64,000 nucleotides of DNA from Chamaecrista fasciculata (Eukaryota; Streptophyta; Magnoliopsida; Fabales; Fabaceae): contig QANZ01043183.1 of assembly GCA_003254925.1 (NCBI GenBank), positions 76,822 to 140,821 on the forward strand, written 5' to 3'. Position numbers and translations under genes: made by a program. Shown here in pieces: positions 1-13,000 of the stretch; positions within the stretch are counted from its first letter, which is position 1; each line of letters starts with the position of its first letter. Under the pieces are notes generated by a model. That model saw only the letters and a list, made by a program, of their open reading frames with translations, was not told the DNA's origin and did no database searches.

Positions 1-163
1 GGAAAGGCCATTAGATTTATAAGTGCACTGAGAGGGAATTGAGAAATGAAATTTCTGATACTGTTTCACAAATGAATTTCGTTAACAACAACAGTAGATG
101 GCCTTAAGTTAATTTAACTGAATGCATTAAGCGAAGGAATTCAAGCAAAAACCAAGAAAACTA

Positions 164-472
164 GGGCTCCGTTTGGTACGTTTTAGAGGTATGTAAAGGA
201 AAGGGTTTTACAAGGGAAAAATTGTGAGGAAAGGAAAAGTAGTTGAGGGAATGTAAAGTAGGTAAAAATTGAAAGTGTTTGGTATAAAAAGGTAGGGGAG
301 GGAAAGTAAAATAGATATAGAAAAAAATGACAAAAATGCCCTTCCCACAACCACCACCAGACCGCCGCTTACCACCGCCGTCCACGGTGGTCGGCGCCGC
401 CGTGCACGGTGGTTCACGGTGATCGGCGCCGCCGTGCACGGTGGTCCACGGTGGTCGGCGCCGCCGTGCACN
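164..472. mobile_element. Half of a MITE-like element with a GC-rich minisatellite core
   Basis: It begins GGCTCCGTTTGGTA, the same terminus as the element at 58822-59286. It runs through an AG-rich stretch into tandem copies of a GC-rich unit built on CGGTGGTC and GGCGCCGCCGTGCAC (about 360-471). It stops at a single undetermined base (472). No second terminus follows, so one half is missing or was lost in assembly at the GC-rich hairpin. The open frames over the core are an effect of the repeat. The class is uncertain. Confidence 0.5.
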
Positions 473-585
473 CATTAAAAATATTTTAGACATGTGGAGA
501 CATCATTAAAGACATTTTTTAAAATTAAAAATTATAAACAACTCACTCTTTTATAATAGAAGAGATGGGAAGTGAATAATATATA

Positions 586-773
586 TCTTATATTATATGG
601 CTCTACCCCTTTCTGGTCGTCCATGTTTAAAACTATAGTCTATGACTCTATGAAATTAAAAATAAGAGAAAATTTACTATTTGGTCTCTCTTTCTTTACT
701 AAGTTAACAATTTAGTCCCTTATTTATTCTACATACATATTTGCGTGCCCGTTAGGGCACGCAAAGCCCCTAG
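586..773 (+). mobile_element. 188-bp mini-Helitron (non-autonomous)
   Basis: The 5' end is TC preceded by A (585). The 3' end is CTAG (770-773) followed by T. A perfect 8-bp-stem hairpin with a GTTA loop lies at 743-762, 7 bases before CTAG. These are the hallmarks of Helitron rolling-circle transposons, which insert between A and T without a target duplication. A near-identical 179-bp copy lies in the opposite orientation at 16560-16738 with the same A/T flanks. The main difference is an 8-bp duplication (TATGACTC type) in this copy. It has no coding capacity, so movement would depend on a RepHel protein from elsewhere. Confidence 0.8.
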
Positions 774-1601
774 TGTATATATATATATATATATATATGA
801 ATGTCACGAAAACTAATGGTAAGAAATCAATTAATAAACCAATATTTTTTTAAACATTAAATTGACTACACTGAGTCACTTACTAGTCAAGAATGGTGGA
901 ACAACAATTCACTAATCACAAAACTCCTACAATGCTACCAACTAATTGATTTTCGGACGAGTGTAGTGTGCAATGCCACGAAACTCTTGGATCAGTTTAT
1001 ATTCTATAACACCACCAACTTAAAGTTGGAGTGAGTCTATAATGCTTGATTCTTAACATGAATGTAATGAGTCATGAACCAATAAAATAATAACACGTGA
1101 AAAAATTAATTGTATATAACTCATGGTGTAATTCCATACACAGTTTTAATTGGTTAATAAAATTATTATTTTTTTTATTATTTTCAGCACTAAATTTCAT
1201 CAATGGCTATAATTATGCTACATTAGACTTTACATCCCATGTCAAGAATCAAACTTTACATCTTAGACTAACCCAAAAGCTGAAAAATATGTTGGCGAGT
1301 TAATGTTCACTTTCATTGTTTTGTCTAAACTTTTAGAAACAAGTTCTTTTTTGTCCTTTTTATGCATGGGCTTTCACAAAGATGCACCAAAAGGCACATT
1401 CTGGCCACAAAATTTGATGTTTACAAAAAATAGAGCCGTGATTATATATGTTCATTCTTAGCCCCTGCCCTGCATCATGTATATATATATATATTACTTA
1501 CATGATTTTCATTTCTAACTAAAGTATTGAACCTATTATGTATCAAAAAAAAAGTATAGAACCTATGAAACCACAACGAAGTAGCAGAATTTTATGAAGA
1601 C
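774..1601. other. Intergenic DNA downstream of the first KUP gene
   Basis: It starts with a (TA)n microsatellite (about 775-798). Bases 1233-1275 match 50689-50727, part of a dispersed repeat. The rest is AT-rich and shows no gene. The last few hundred bases probably include the 3' UTR of the transporter that ends at 1602. Confidence 0.5.
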
Positions 1602-4600
1602 CTAGACATCATATATCATCCCAACTTGGATTAGACTGACGTGAGGAATGTTAAGAGAAACAGCAGGACCCCTGCAATTCCTGCTCAAAAATGAATAGCC
1701 GAAATCAATCACAAGCTTTTTCAAGAATGAGGAAGAACTCCTTGCCTTCACATCATAGTGCCCCATTATATATGTAACCCCTGATTCCTTTGCTTCAATC
1801 AAATCTGAAAGCTCCTCCATAACAGTAGGATCCATACTAGGATTGTAAGGTATATCAAACTTCAGTTTGCTCTTCCAATGATTAAGGTTTTTATCACCAT
1901 CAACTGATTGCATATTCAGCACGGTTATAGATTTGTCAGAAATAGAGTCGTTCATGACATCATCATCTTGCTCAAATGGCATTAAGCTCAAACTGGTTTC
2001 TGAGCTGCTGCTACTTAGAGCAGATATCTCCCCATCACGTGAAGAATTCCAGCAACCTTTTAATTTTGATTCCATTGCTTCCATTAGGATAAACTGTACA
2101 ATACTCTTTGTGAGCTCATTCTCAAACTCTCCACCATTGTTTTCAATGTCTTTATACCCATATCTAACAACGCACCGATACATACGATATGGTCTAGGGC
2201 AGACTCGTGAAATAAGGAAGCGTTCTTCAGGTGAGATATGTGGAATAGGAACTGATTGTACACAAACAAAAACTAGCACCTTATGAAATGCAGGGAGGTT
2301 GGTGACAAAGTGAGAAAATATTGCAGGGACTCCTGTTGCTAGTTCTGAGTAGATGAGGCCTATCCCGGGGACACGAACTATTCCAAGGGTAGGTCCTAAG
2401 CCTAGTACCCATTTTAATGAGGCTTTGTTTTCCAGCTCAAATTTGTATTTCTGATCAGAACCATAATACCAGATGTACATAACAAGCATGAAGAAGCATG
2501 ATAGGCTAAGAGGAACCCACCCACCCTGGGGAACTTTCATGAGCACTGCTGATAGGTATAGACCCTCAATCGCCCAAAAGAATAAAAGAAATAATGTGGC
2601 AAGCAAGATACTTTTTTTCCAGGCGAAGACAATGACAAGTGACATCAACAACGTAGTCACAAAAGTAACCATTACAACAGCAAATCCTGATCAACAAAAA
2701 CCAAAGAAGAACCAATAAGATAAACAAAATGCAGAGCCATTTCAATGCTGGCCAAAGAAGCATATCCTTTGTTGGCATTTGCCAAACAATGCAATGTGCA
2801 ACAAGATTGTATACCAGCCCCACAGCAAAATTCTTGGGAATGAAAGAATAAGCATTTGTAAGCAAGTGAATCCAGGCATATCAATGTAACCCAAACATTC
2901 AAACTGTCATTTTTGTGGAAAATAAATACTATGAAAAACCAAGTCCCAGGTTCAGTTTACCAGACAGACCAGCACAAGCATATCAAGGTTAATACAAACC
3001 TGAGCAACCTATAAGAATTGAATATTAAATGGCTTGGAAGTATATCTTTAGCATACTTTATATAGTGGCAAATATACTAAATAACATAAATACAACACAT
3101 AAGTTACAATTCAAGTAATAGAAGGAAATTGTGATATATGATCATATCTGCAAGCGAGTGTTCGTGAAAGAAAAGAGAAATTTATTTATGAAAGAATAAT
3201 TACCGTAAGCATTCCCAATTAAGGTTATGTCCTGAAACCCAATGGTTGAAGCAAGAGTCAGAACCATAAGTATCCAATTTGCTTCTGGGATGTAGATCTG
3301 CCCAAATATATGTTTTGAGGTATGCACAACTTTGACATGTGGAAAGCAACCAAGTGCATGACACTGCTTGATGATGCAGAAAGTGGCAGTTATAACAGCC
3401 TGACTCCCGACAATTGTTGCCAGGATAGCAATCACAAAGACAGGCCAAAATAGTGGTTCTGTGGGACAAGAAAATATTTCAGAACAAATTACATCAATTT
3501 ACAAAATTCTAGCCAGCAGTGTCAATAAGATGAATTGACCAGGTATTGAGTAGTAGAAACTGTTATGAACAGATTCGAGGTTTTTGGACAGAAATGCAGC
3601 TTGGCCCATGTACTGTGCTACTAGACAAGGGTATATAACAAAAGCAAATGCAAGCTGCACAAAATATAAAATTACTATTAGTTTTGTAAAGATAAATACA
3701 CCCTATATTCTTCAAATGGTCCTAATTATTGAATATACTGAAGTAACATATATCACAAAGTTTGTTCATCCAATCATCCTTTCAAGAAATTAATAAAATT
3801 TTACCTGATAATGTATTTATACATATAAAAAAAAAATAGTCAAGTAATATGCTTACTCTCATTGACAAAGCAGTGAAGTGACCAAGATTTGCAAACATAG
3901 CCTCAACCCCTGGTGATACACAAACCAGTCAATAGTTAGAGAGTGAACTAGCATAGTACAAGTTCCAAAGTTATCATAGCGTCCAGTAAAATCCAAACTC
4001 AATTAGATTCATAAACTGAAAAATTAAGACCTAAATGTGCATAACATGGCAAACAAGTTATGGTGTATGACATAAAATAAATTGTTGTTCCAGGCCAGGT
4101 CTAACATACCAGAACTACAAAGGAGAATTCCTCCAAGAGAATTCCATCCTTCTTTACCAGTCTTGCTGAAATATTTGTAGATGTAATGTGGGGATATCGC
4201 GTAAATTATTTTTGGGTTCCAAATTATTGTGTTGTACAGCCCAACAGAAAAAATGGAAATAAGCCAGATGATTAGCATTGGTGCAAACAGAAATGCTACT
4301 TTGTGGGTGCCGTAATGTTGGAGAGCAAAAAGACCAACCAATATGATACAGGCAAGCAAAACAAGTTCTCCTGCAAAAAACACAGTATTTCTCAAATTAA
4401 CTATTATGGCGGTAGAATTGGACAAGAATTGACAAAGATCTCACTATTTTCAACAAAGGATACTAAATTGTGGAAGTTGACTCACCTTGCGTCAGTTGTT
4501 TATGAGTAACTTTTAGTCCTGATATTGACGCTAGAACTGCAGGCAAGGGTGAGGAGGTATAATTAATTTATTAGATGGAGGCTCCTGGAAAATGTTAACC

Positions 4601-6676
4601 CTTCGATGTTGTGACCAATATATTTGATTCAGTAAAACAAAAATTGCATAAACCCAAACATTTTTCTTGAGATACTTAAGAAAGTTTTATTAGCATATTA
4701 AATGTACAGAACACAGTGGAATCCAGGAAAGAAGTAACCTATGTTACCGCTTAAAAATTGAATAGAAGAAAACAGAAGTGTCCATAATGACTCCAATTGT
4801 TAATATCAAATAAATTCTGGGTGGTCTGTTAGTAGGTAATGCAAGCTATAAAATCCACCAATTTTCCTTTTGGCCTTGGTAATACACATTTGTAACTAAT
4901 AGTCTGTCATTAAATCTTGATGTGAAAAGATGATGCAAGTCATATTTTTCCTGTGAAGAAGCTGCCACAACATAACTGCTTGATAAAAATAGGAACATTT
5001 GAATAAACTCCTCAGGTAAAATAAGTACAACTGTAAAAGAGACACATTTTACAAGAGAGTATTTATAGTATTAACACCTAAAAATACACCAGCATGATAT
5101 AATGAGAAGCTTGTGTTTAAAAAACCTTATTGGCATCTCACCCGAAATTGCAGGAGTGAGCACACCATCTCCTATGACCATGCAAGCACCAAACAATACT
5201 ACCATGAGTAGGCCCTCTCTAATATTTCTATGATTTCCCATAAACTTCTCCAGTGATGAAGGTGCACTAGACGATGATGAGGGAGCACATTCGTATGACA
5301 GCTGTTCATCATTTGATTGTTGGTTGGGAAGTGAACTAAACCTACCATGCCTGCACAGGAGAGTGTAAAGAGAAAATGTCCCACCTGAAAATTGCAGTAA
5401 CGTAGTCAGAGTAGAACCTTCATATGCATATATATATATTGGAAAAAGAATCTAGAAAAAAAAAAAAGTGCATCATCTATATGTTGAAGACTAGTCTTAA
5501 GATACCTTCACCATTGTCATCAGCACTCAAAACAATGAAAATATATTTAAGCAAGGGTATTAACGTAATGGTCCAGAAAATCAGTGAAAAAACACCAAAG
5601 ACAGTTTCCTCATCTATGTGCTTTTGCAACTTTCCACCGAATGTGCTTGTATAAACATAAAGAGGTGATATGCTCAGGTCTCCATATACTACACCAAAAC
5701 TTTGGTATGACAGTATAAGATTCCGGGAGAGGTTCACCCACGACAGCTGCAAAACATCAAAAAGAGAAATTAGTGAACTTTTAAACTTGCATAACTCAAT
5801 CACATTTTAGATCTGAAAGATAGTGAGTTGGCAAAAGTATTTTTATACATCAAAACCAATATATTTTTGTACTGAGGAATTCAAGTGTCAAGAGTCATAT
5901 ATTAATTGGGTAGTGTATTCGTGGTGGGAAGATTAATGGGAAAGAAATTATCACACCTCTCAATGGTAATTATATATCAAAGTACAAAGTAAAGTTCGGC
6001 TAAACAATAATAATATGAAGTAAAGAAACTCACAGCTCTAAGTGCGAGTTCTCAAGGTAAATTATGACAATCTGATACTCACTTGCCTCAGAATTTGGTT
6101 AAAGATAGTATGAGGAAAAAACTAGTAATGCAAAACCACAAAGAATAATATAATAAGATGTATATATAGTGACTGAAGATTAAAAAATGAAAACAGCCTC
6201 ATTTAATAGAATAGTAAATAATATACATAGGACAAAATATGGATGAAGAGAGCCAGCAATAGCATCAAAGGCTCAAACCACCAAACCCGGACATGAGGCT
6301 TGGGGGGACTTCAGCTTTTACAAGCTGAAGTGAACTTTCAAATTAGTTTATTCTTATAATGTTTGTTTTCTTAAGTAAAGAAACTCAGCGTTTACACACC
6401 TCTAATCCCGAATTGATTTTCAGAGGAATGCAAAATAATGTAGTGAAGACATAACAGCAATGCAACCATCTCACAAACATCAAATATGTAGAAATTAGTG
6501 CCACAAATATATAATAACAACGCATTGGATTGAAAGCATCCATCGACAGAAATGAATGCGACGACACAGTAAATCAACGAGAACAATGTGCTTGTTCGTA
6601 ACACGTAGAAAACAAAGGAACAAACCCTAAGCTGAGAAGGATTCGTTGAAGCCGAAACTGTAGATTCCGACGCCAT
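1602..6676 (-). CDS. HAK/KUP/KT potassium transporter, KUP3-like, downstream tandem copy
   Basis: A K+ uptake protein of the plasma or vacuolar membrane, with about 12 predicted membrane segments and a C-terminal cytosolic domain. Coding exons: 6626-6676, 5506-5746, 5142-5384, 4486-4536, 4110-4370, 3857-3909, 3540-3654, 3204-3458, 1602-2686. They sum to 2355 nt, 784 residues, with no internal stop. Family landmarks: [17 protein letters not shown] (residues about 33-48), [23 protein letters not shown] (about 169-178), the [13 protein letters not shown] segment, [10 protein letters not shown], and [19 protein letters not shown]. Exon structure matches the copy at 8519-13913 exactly except in exons 1, 3 and 9. 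Odd points: the GDLST motif has Ile for Thr, TGTEAMF is SGVEAMF, and the C-terminus is GMIYDV rather than GMIYYV. The first donor is AGG|GTTTG, six bases downstream of the site used in the sister gene. The 5' UTR has a CT-rich tract (about 6715-6765). The gene looks functional but is diverging. Confidence 0.92.
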
Positions 6677-8518
6677 AACGGGTCAGCTAACCGGGAAGTG
6701 GGACTTTCTGAGGTCCCCTCTTCCTCTTCCTCTTCCTCTCCCTCTCCCTTTCGCTTTCCCTCTCCGTCTGTGCATTCGGGAAGCTCGTTAACAAAAGCCA
6801 AACAAAACCTACACATTTCTGTGCCTTCTAGTCTCAACTCTCCTGCATTTGCCAAATGGCACCAAATCGCTTTCTTCGTGTTATCCCCCACTCTTGTCTC
6901 TGAAAAATGCTTTCATTTCTATTTTCATCCGCATCAACCGAATCTGTCAATTTTTAAAAGATTAAACTAACAATTTGCTCCTCAAACAACATTATTGAGT
7001 TGACAACTCGATCTCTAAAAATTAAAATATATACTATTTAACCCATAAAAGGAATTAATTAATATTTCTTTTTTATCTTTCAAGTATTACATAGTATATT
7101 TCAATCTTTCAAAAGTTGAATCGTCAATTCAATGATATTTCAATTACTAAATTGTTAGTTATTCATTATTTCTAAAATGTTTAATCATAAACGTTTCTAA
7201 AGTAACGTGATTAACAATGAACATGGATAATTAGATATATACAAGCATGAAAAGTTAATATTTAAATAATTTATAGTTTTTTTTGTTGTTCAAGGTATCT
7301 CTAACGCGACATGTTAATGATTAATTTTCTATAGATCTGAGTTTTATTTAAAGGTTTGTCGTTGGTCAATTGGTTGCTGCATATAAGTGGAATTCGAACC
7401 TGATACTTGCTTAGGCGACTTAATGAGCTCACCACTAGATTAAATATATATATATATATATATATTTTGTAATTGACTTGAACGAAACACAGAACAAAAT
7501 AGACGGAAAAGAAACAATATTACAACTCCTACAGTAGACTACATAAAACTGCAAGTCTCTATAATATAATCAGCTATCCGTGATCTTCAAGTTGTGTCCT
7601 GTATTTGAAAGTATCCAATCATTATTGCTTTCGTCTAACATAACGTAGATATCTTCCTTGATGACCACCTTTGCGTTCTCACTGAGTAAATCCATTTTGT
7701 GTCTCTGTTCCAAATGATATCATCAGGCAAGTTTGTTCTAGTTTTTTCTTCGTTGAAAATGCTAGAGACTACCTCATAATTCTATTATTCTATCTATGCG
7801 TGCCATCTAGAAGATCAGCCACAATTGTTATATCTCCTACATCATTGTCTGGACTGAACTATAAATTGCTACCAAGTCTCATACTTTGCCCATCCATAAC
7901 CATAAATTTCATTTTTTTTATTATTGATATTTTTAATTTTAAAAAATGAAATAAAAAATTGAAAAAATGGAAAAAAAAAAATTGAAAGTTGGTGGGTTAG
8001 GTGAGCCAATTGGTGAGCCGGGTTGGCAAAACCTGACTCACTTGAGGTTTCTGGCTCTCGTGAGTCATGACTCGAGTGAGTCGAGTTGACTCACTTTAAC
8101 AGCTCGGACCATCCATGACATGTTGGCCACAATTTGTTATGCCATTTCCGAGAGGAAATTCCTCTCCACGTGGTTTTCATTGATTGATTCATCTCTAACG
8201 CCTTGAGTCTTGCCACTAATCAGTGTCTGTGTGAGTATGTGTATTTTTCGTTTGGGTCTACAATATTAATGATCTAAAAGCCTCAAACTAACAGCTAAGG
8301 TCTGCGCCTGATCAAAATGTAAATGAAAAAAATCAAGAGACAAAGCATATATTCTGAACATTCTTAAAACGAAATAGTGGAACTAACTACTTACGTTACG
8401 TAATTTACACATTGCAAAGAGAGAAAAAGAACAGACATTATACATATTCCAATGTTGGTGAGGCAATGACTAAGCATGGAACCTATACCTCCGCAATATT
8501 ACAAAATTTCATCAAGAA
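6677..8518. other. Intergenic DNA between the two KUP genes
   Basis: It holds the CT-rich 5' leader and promoter of the downstream transporter. A palindromic MITE lies at about 6964-7145 (ends TAACAATTTGCTCC and ACTAAATTGTTA). A SINE on the minus strand covers about 7275-7445, and a (TA)n tract about 7446-7466. Short repeats of GAGTCA lie around 7990-8100. No gene was seen. Confidence 0.5.
7275..7445 (-). mobile_element. tRNA-derived SINE (family B)
   Basis: Read on the minus strand it has a box A-like TAGTGGTGAGC, a box B-like AGGTTCGAATTCC, then GCAGCAACCAATTGACCAACG, and ends in AACAAAAAAAA. The same body, 5'-truncated, occurs in direct orientation at 46324-46452. Box A and B resemble an RNA polymerase III promoter of a tRNA-derived SINE. 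There is no tRNA fold, so it is not a tRNA gene. Target duplications are not clear here. Confidence 0.65.
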
Positions 8519-10030
8519 CTAGACATAATATATCATTCCAACTTCAATAAGACTAATGTGAGGAATGTTGAGGGCCACAGCAGGACCTCTGCAATTCTTC
8601 CTCAGAAATGAGTACCCTATATCAATAACAAGTTTTTTCAAGAAAGACGAAGATTTCCTTGCCTTTACATATGAGTGCCCCATTATATATGCAACCCCGG
8701 CTTCCTTAGCTTGAATTAAATCCAGAAGCTCATCCCTAACATCAGGATCCATAGCTGGATTGTTCGGTAGCTGAAATCTTACTCGACGCCTCCGAACTTG
8801 TGGGCTTTCATCATCATAAATGGATTGCAAACTTCGCAGGGTAACAGATTTGGTACTAGGGATGGAGAGGTCCACACCAGCATCCTCCTGCTCTGATACT
8901 ATTAAAGTTGATGTTGATTCTAAGCTTCTAGTGCTTATAACAGCCATCCTTCCATCAAGTGATGAACTTTCAGAGCTAGAGAGTGTTGGTTGAACTGCTT
9001 CCATCTGAATAAACTCAGCTATACTCTGGATGAGCTGTTTCTCAAAGTCTCCATCATCTCTTTGAATGTCCTTATACCCATATCTAACAGTGCACCTATA
9101 CATACGATAGGGTCTGGGGCAAACTCTCCCAATAAGGAAACGTTCATCAGGTGAGACATATGGGACAGGAACTGACTTTACACAAACGAAAACCAAAACC
9201 TGGTGAAATGCAGGGAGATTTGTTACAAAGTGAGAAAATATTGCAGGTACTCCAGTTGCCAGTTCTGAGTAGATGAGACCAATTCCTGGTACGCGGACAA
9301 TGCCGAGGCTAGGACCCAAGCCTAGGATCCATTTTAATGAAACTTTGTTGTGTAGATCAAAGCTATACTTTCTACGGGTACCATAATGCCATACATACAT
9401 AACAACCATAAAGATGAATGACAGGACAAGTGGAACCCATCCTCCCTGAGGCACCTTCGTGAATGCTGCAGATAGATATACACCCTCTATCGCCCAAAAA
9501 AATATCAAAAATATGGCAGCAAGCAGAACACTTTTTTGCCACACGAAGATGATGACAAGAGCCATCAGAAATGTTGTCACAAACATAACTGTCATACAAG
9601 CAAGTCCTGTGAATCAAACACCCAAAAAGTTAACTCCGATAAAAGATATATGTATATATATATATAATATACATTCAAGTCTGATGAAAGTTTTTTTTTT
9701 CAGAAAAAACAAAAAAGAAAACTTTGTTTCATTAATTGAAATGCTCTTATATCATAAGTTGAAAGGCAATATCCAGTACAATGGAATTTTTCAAACTAAA
9801 AACTCAACACATGTACATAAACAAGCAAAATGTTCAGATTGGAAGCATCAAAACAGGTACTCATCATCGCATGTTTGCCTCTGTTTGTGTGTGCACACAT
9901 GACACAGAGTGTGTATGTATGTGTAAATATTTAGATGCATACTGATGCGAGTACGCGTCTGTATACAGGCCTCCCGTCCTTACTTGGTGGGAGGGGGGGG
10001 GGGGGGGGGGGGGGNNNNNNNNNNNNNNNN

Positions 10031-10074
<44 letters not shown>

Positions 10075-13000
10075 CTATATAAATGAATTAATTACCATAA
10101 GCATTTCCAATTAAGGTTGTGTCCTGAAATCCAATGGTTATAGCAAGAGTAAGGATCATAAGTATCCAGTTTATTTCTGGGATGTATATCTGTCCGTATA
10201 TATGCTTTGAGGTATGTACAACTTTGACTCTTGGAAAGCAACCAAGTGCATGGCACTGTTTGATGATGGAGAAAGTGGCAGTGATAACAGCTTGACTCCC
10301 AACAATTGCGGCAAGGGTGGCAATAACAAAGACAGGCCAATACACAGGTACTGCAGGGCATATAAATTTATTAGCAAATTGAAAGAACTTGCAATAATGC
10401 TCAGTTCTGGCAGAAGTATCAATAAGTGAAAGACTCAGATTAACTAACCAGGTATTGAGTCATAGAAACTGTTATCAAAAGAGTCGAGGTTTTTGGACAG
10501 AAATGCAGCTTGGCCCATGTACTGTACTACCAAACAAGGGTATATAACAAAAGCAAACGCAAGCTGCACAAGAAAGAAATAAAGCTAAGAAATTTCTCAC
10601 CCATTAGACAGGGATTGCATGTTAATCGCCAGTGCAGTAACCAAAGATACAATATTGTAGAAACTTCAAAATCATTCAGCTTCTGGTGCTAAACTGCTAT
10701 TAGAAGGATTATATCACAAAAATCTTCATAATTTTCAAGCGACTAATAGTAGATTCTAAAACTAAGATCAATTCAATTCATAAAATCAACTAATCAAGTA
10801 CTCAAGGATTATATCACAAAAATCTTCATAATTTTCAAGCGACTAATAGTAGATTCTAAAACTAAGATCAATTCAATTCATAAAATCAACTAATCAAGTA
10901 CTCAAGTTACTAGTTCACTGCTCACCCTTATCGACAAAGCAGTAAAGTGACCGAGATCTGCAAACATGGCTTCAGTTCCTGTGATACACAAAATGGTCAT
11001 CAATGAGTGAACTTTGAATCTGAGTGCTTATGAGTTATATCACAGCTTCAAGTGAGTCAGAACCCAATTAAATTCACAAAGTAGAAATGGAAACATAGCA
11101 TCCCAGTCAATGTATGATGCGAGAAAAATAGCATGCCTATTGGTCTAGATTTAACATACCAGTAATAGACAGAAGAATCCCTCCAAGAGAAATCCACCCT
11201 TCTTTACCAGTCTTGATAAAGAACTTGAAGATATAGTAAGGAGATAGAGCACGGACTATTTTTGGATTCCAATATATAGTATTATACAACCCAACAGAAA
11301 AAATTGATATAAGCCAGATGATAACAATTGGTGCAAAGATAAACGCCACTTTATGGGTGCCAAAATGTTGGAGAGCAAACAGGCCAACCAATATGACACA
11401 AGCAAGCAAAACAAGTACACCTGCAAAATAAGTACACCTGTAATCTAATACTTATTCTCTTAGAATTGGTCAATCAATGACAGGAAATGTGCTAACTTCA
11501 ACAAAGGATCACAATTGAGAATTGACTCACCATCAGTGATTTTTCTTTCTGTAGCTCGAATTCCTGATACTGATGATAGAACTGCAAGGTAAGGATGAGT
11601 TGGAGCTGTTAATTTCCTATAATATGCAAGATAATCCTCATATAAAAAGTCGGACCATTATTAATTCAGTAAAGCAAATATAAGCAATTAAACCGAAGCA
11701 GTCATGTACCAATCCAGTAAAGGCTAAAGTAACTTAGAGAGTCCAAATTAACTTCAAGATTTAGCTATAAAATTAAGAACACATAAATACAAAATTAGAG
11801 AGCCCATAATGCCTCCAAGACCGTTGACCAATCAAAAGGTAAATAAAAAAATTACTTATTCTCTGTTTTATATTTTCTTGTTTAGAGCATGAGGAGGGCC
11901 GTAGAACTCCAACAGTTGCAAGAATTTGGTTTAGAGTTTGAGCTTGACATGAGGAAAGTAATGTGCGTGATCATTATCCAGCTAAGAAGTTGCCACGCTA
12001 AGAATTTCTTTAACCATGAGGCTCAATTAAACTCTATGTATTAGCTTCCCTTTTAAATTTGATTTCTTTTAGGGTGAAAAAAATGCACAGAAGCTATGAG
12101 GGAAATTCCCATAGAATATAACTAGGCTACTCCGAAATGACATACTAAGGAGTTCCAAGCACTCCCAAACTTCACTAAACCTATATATAACCATACCTGA
12201 AATTGCAGGAGTAAGCACACCATCACCTATGACCATGCAAGTACCCAACAATACCACAACAAGTAGTGCTGTTCTTAATCTTTTATGCCTCTCCAAAAAC
12301 CTCTTTAGTGGGGAAGAGGTTACAGCCTGTGATGAGGGACCATATTTGTAGGATGACAACTCCTCATCAGCTGCTTGTTGGTTGGGAAGTAAATTAAACT
12401 TGGCATGCCTACAAAGCAGTGAGTAGAGAGCAAATGTCCCACCTAACAATGTTGTATTGTAATCAGCGCATAAAATTTATAGCCTTTCTACTATTAAAAA
12501 TAAATAGATATTATAGGAATGCAGTAACCTATATTCAGAGTTTTAGTCTCATACTACCTTCCCCATTATCATCAGCACTCAACAGGATGAAAACATATTT
12601 AAGCAAGGGTATGAATGTCAGGGTCCAGAAAATCAGTGAAAAAGCGCCGAAGATAGTTTCTTCATCATGGTGTTTTTGCAACTTTCCTTTAAATGTGCTT
12701 GTAAAAACATAGAGAGGCGATGTACTTAAATCTCCATATACCACGCCAAAGCTTTGATATGCCAATATTAAATTCCTAGAAAGGTTTACCCATGACAACT
12801 GCAAAACACCAAAATTAAGTTAAACCATTAGTTTTCATCACTCAGACCAATAAAAGGAAACAGTGAACTATATCAGTGGAAACATAAAAAAAATGCTCAT
12901 ACTTTAGAAGTCAGAACTATACGTTGAGGAAAGCCAAGTGAATTTGTAGTCATATATTTCATTAAATAGAAAATTTAATAAAAGAACCTCAAAATGAATA

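Noticed and set aside
745-760. CRISPR-like or bacterial terminator hairpin
   Set aside because: The perfect hairpin before CTAG is the Helitron 3' end, present in inverted copies at two other sites. There is no spacer array.
2473-2718. Plus-strand reading frames over the KUP exons
   Set aside because: They are shadows of the conserved minus-strand exons and have no family motif.
6622-6630. Telo-box (AAACCCTAA) as a regulatory site of the downstream KUP gene
   Set aside because: It spans the exon 1 donor, and the sister gene has no such motif at that place. It most likely is a chance result of the donor change.
7345-7445. tRNA gene on the minus strand
   Set aside because: Box A and B are present but no cloverleaf or acceptor stem forms, and the same body recurs at 46324-46452 with an A-rich tail. 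It is a SINE.
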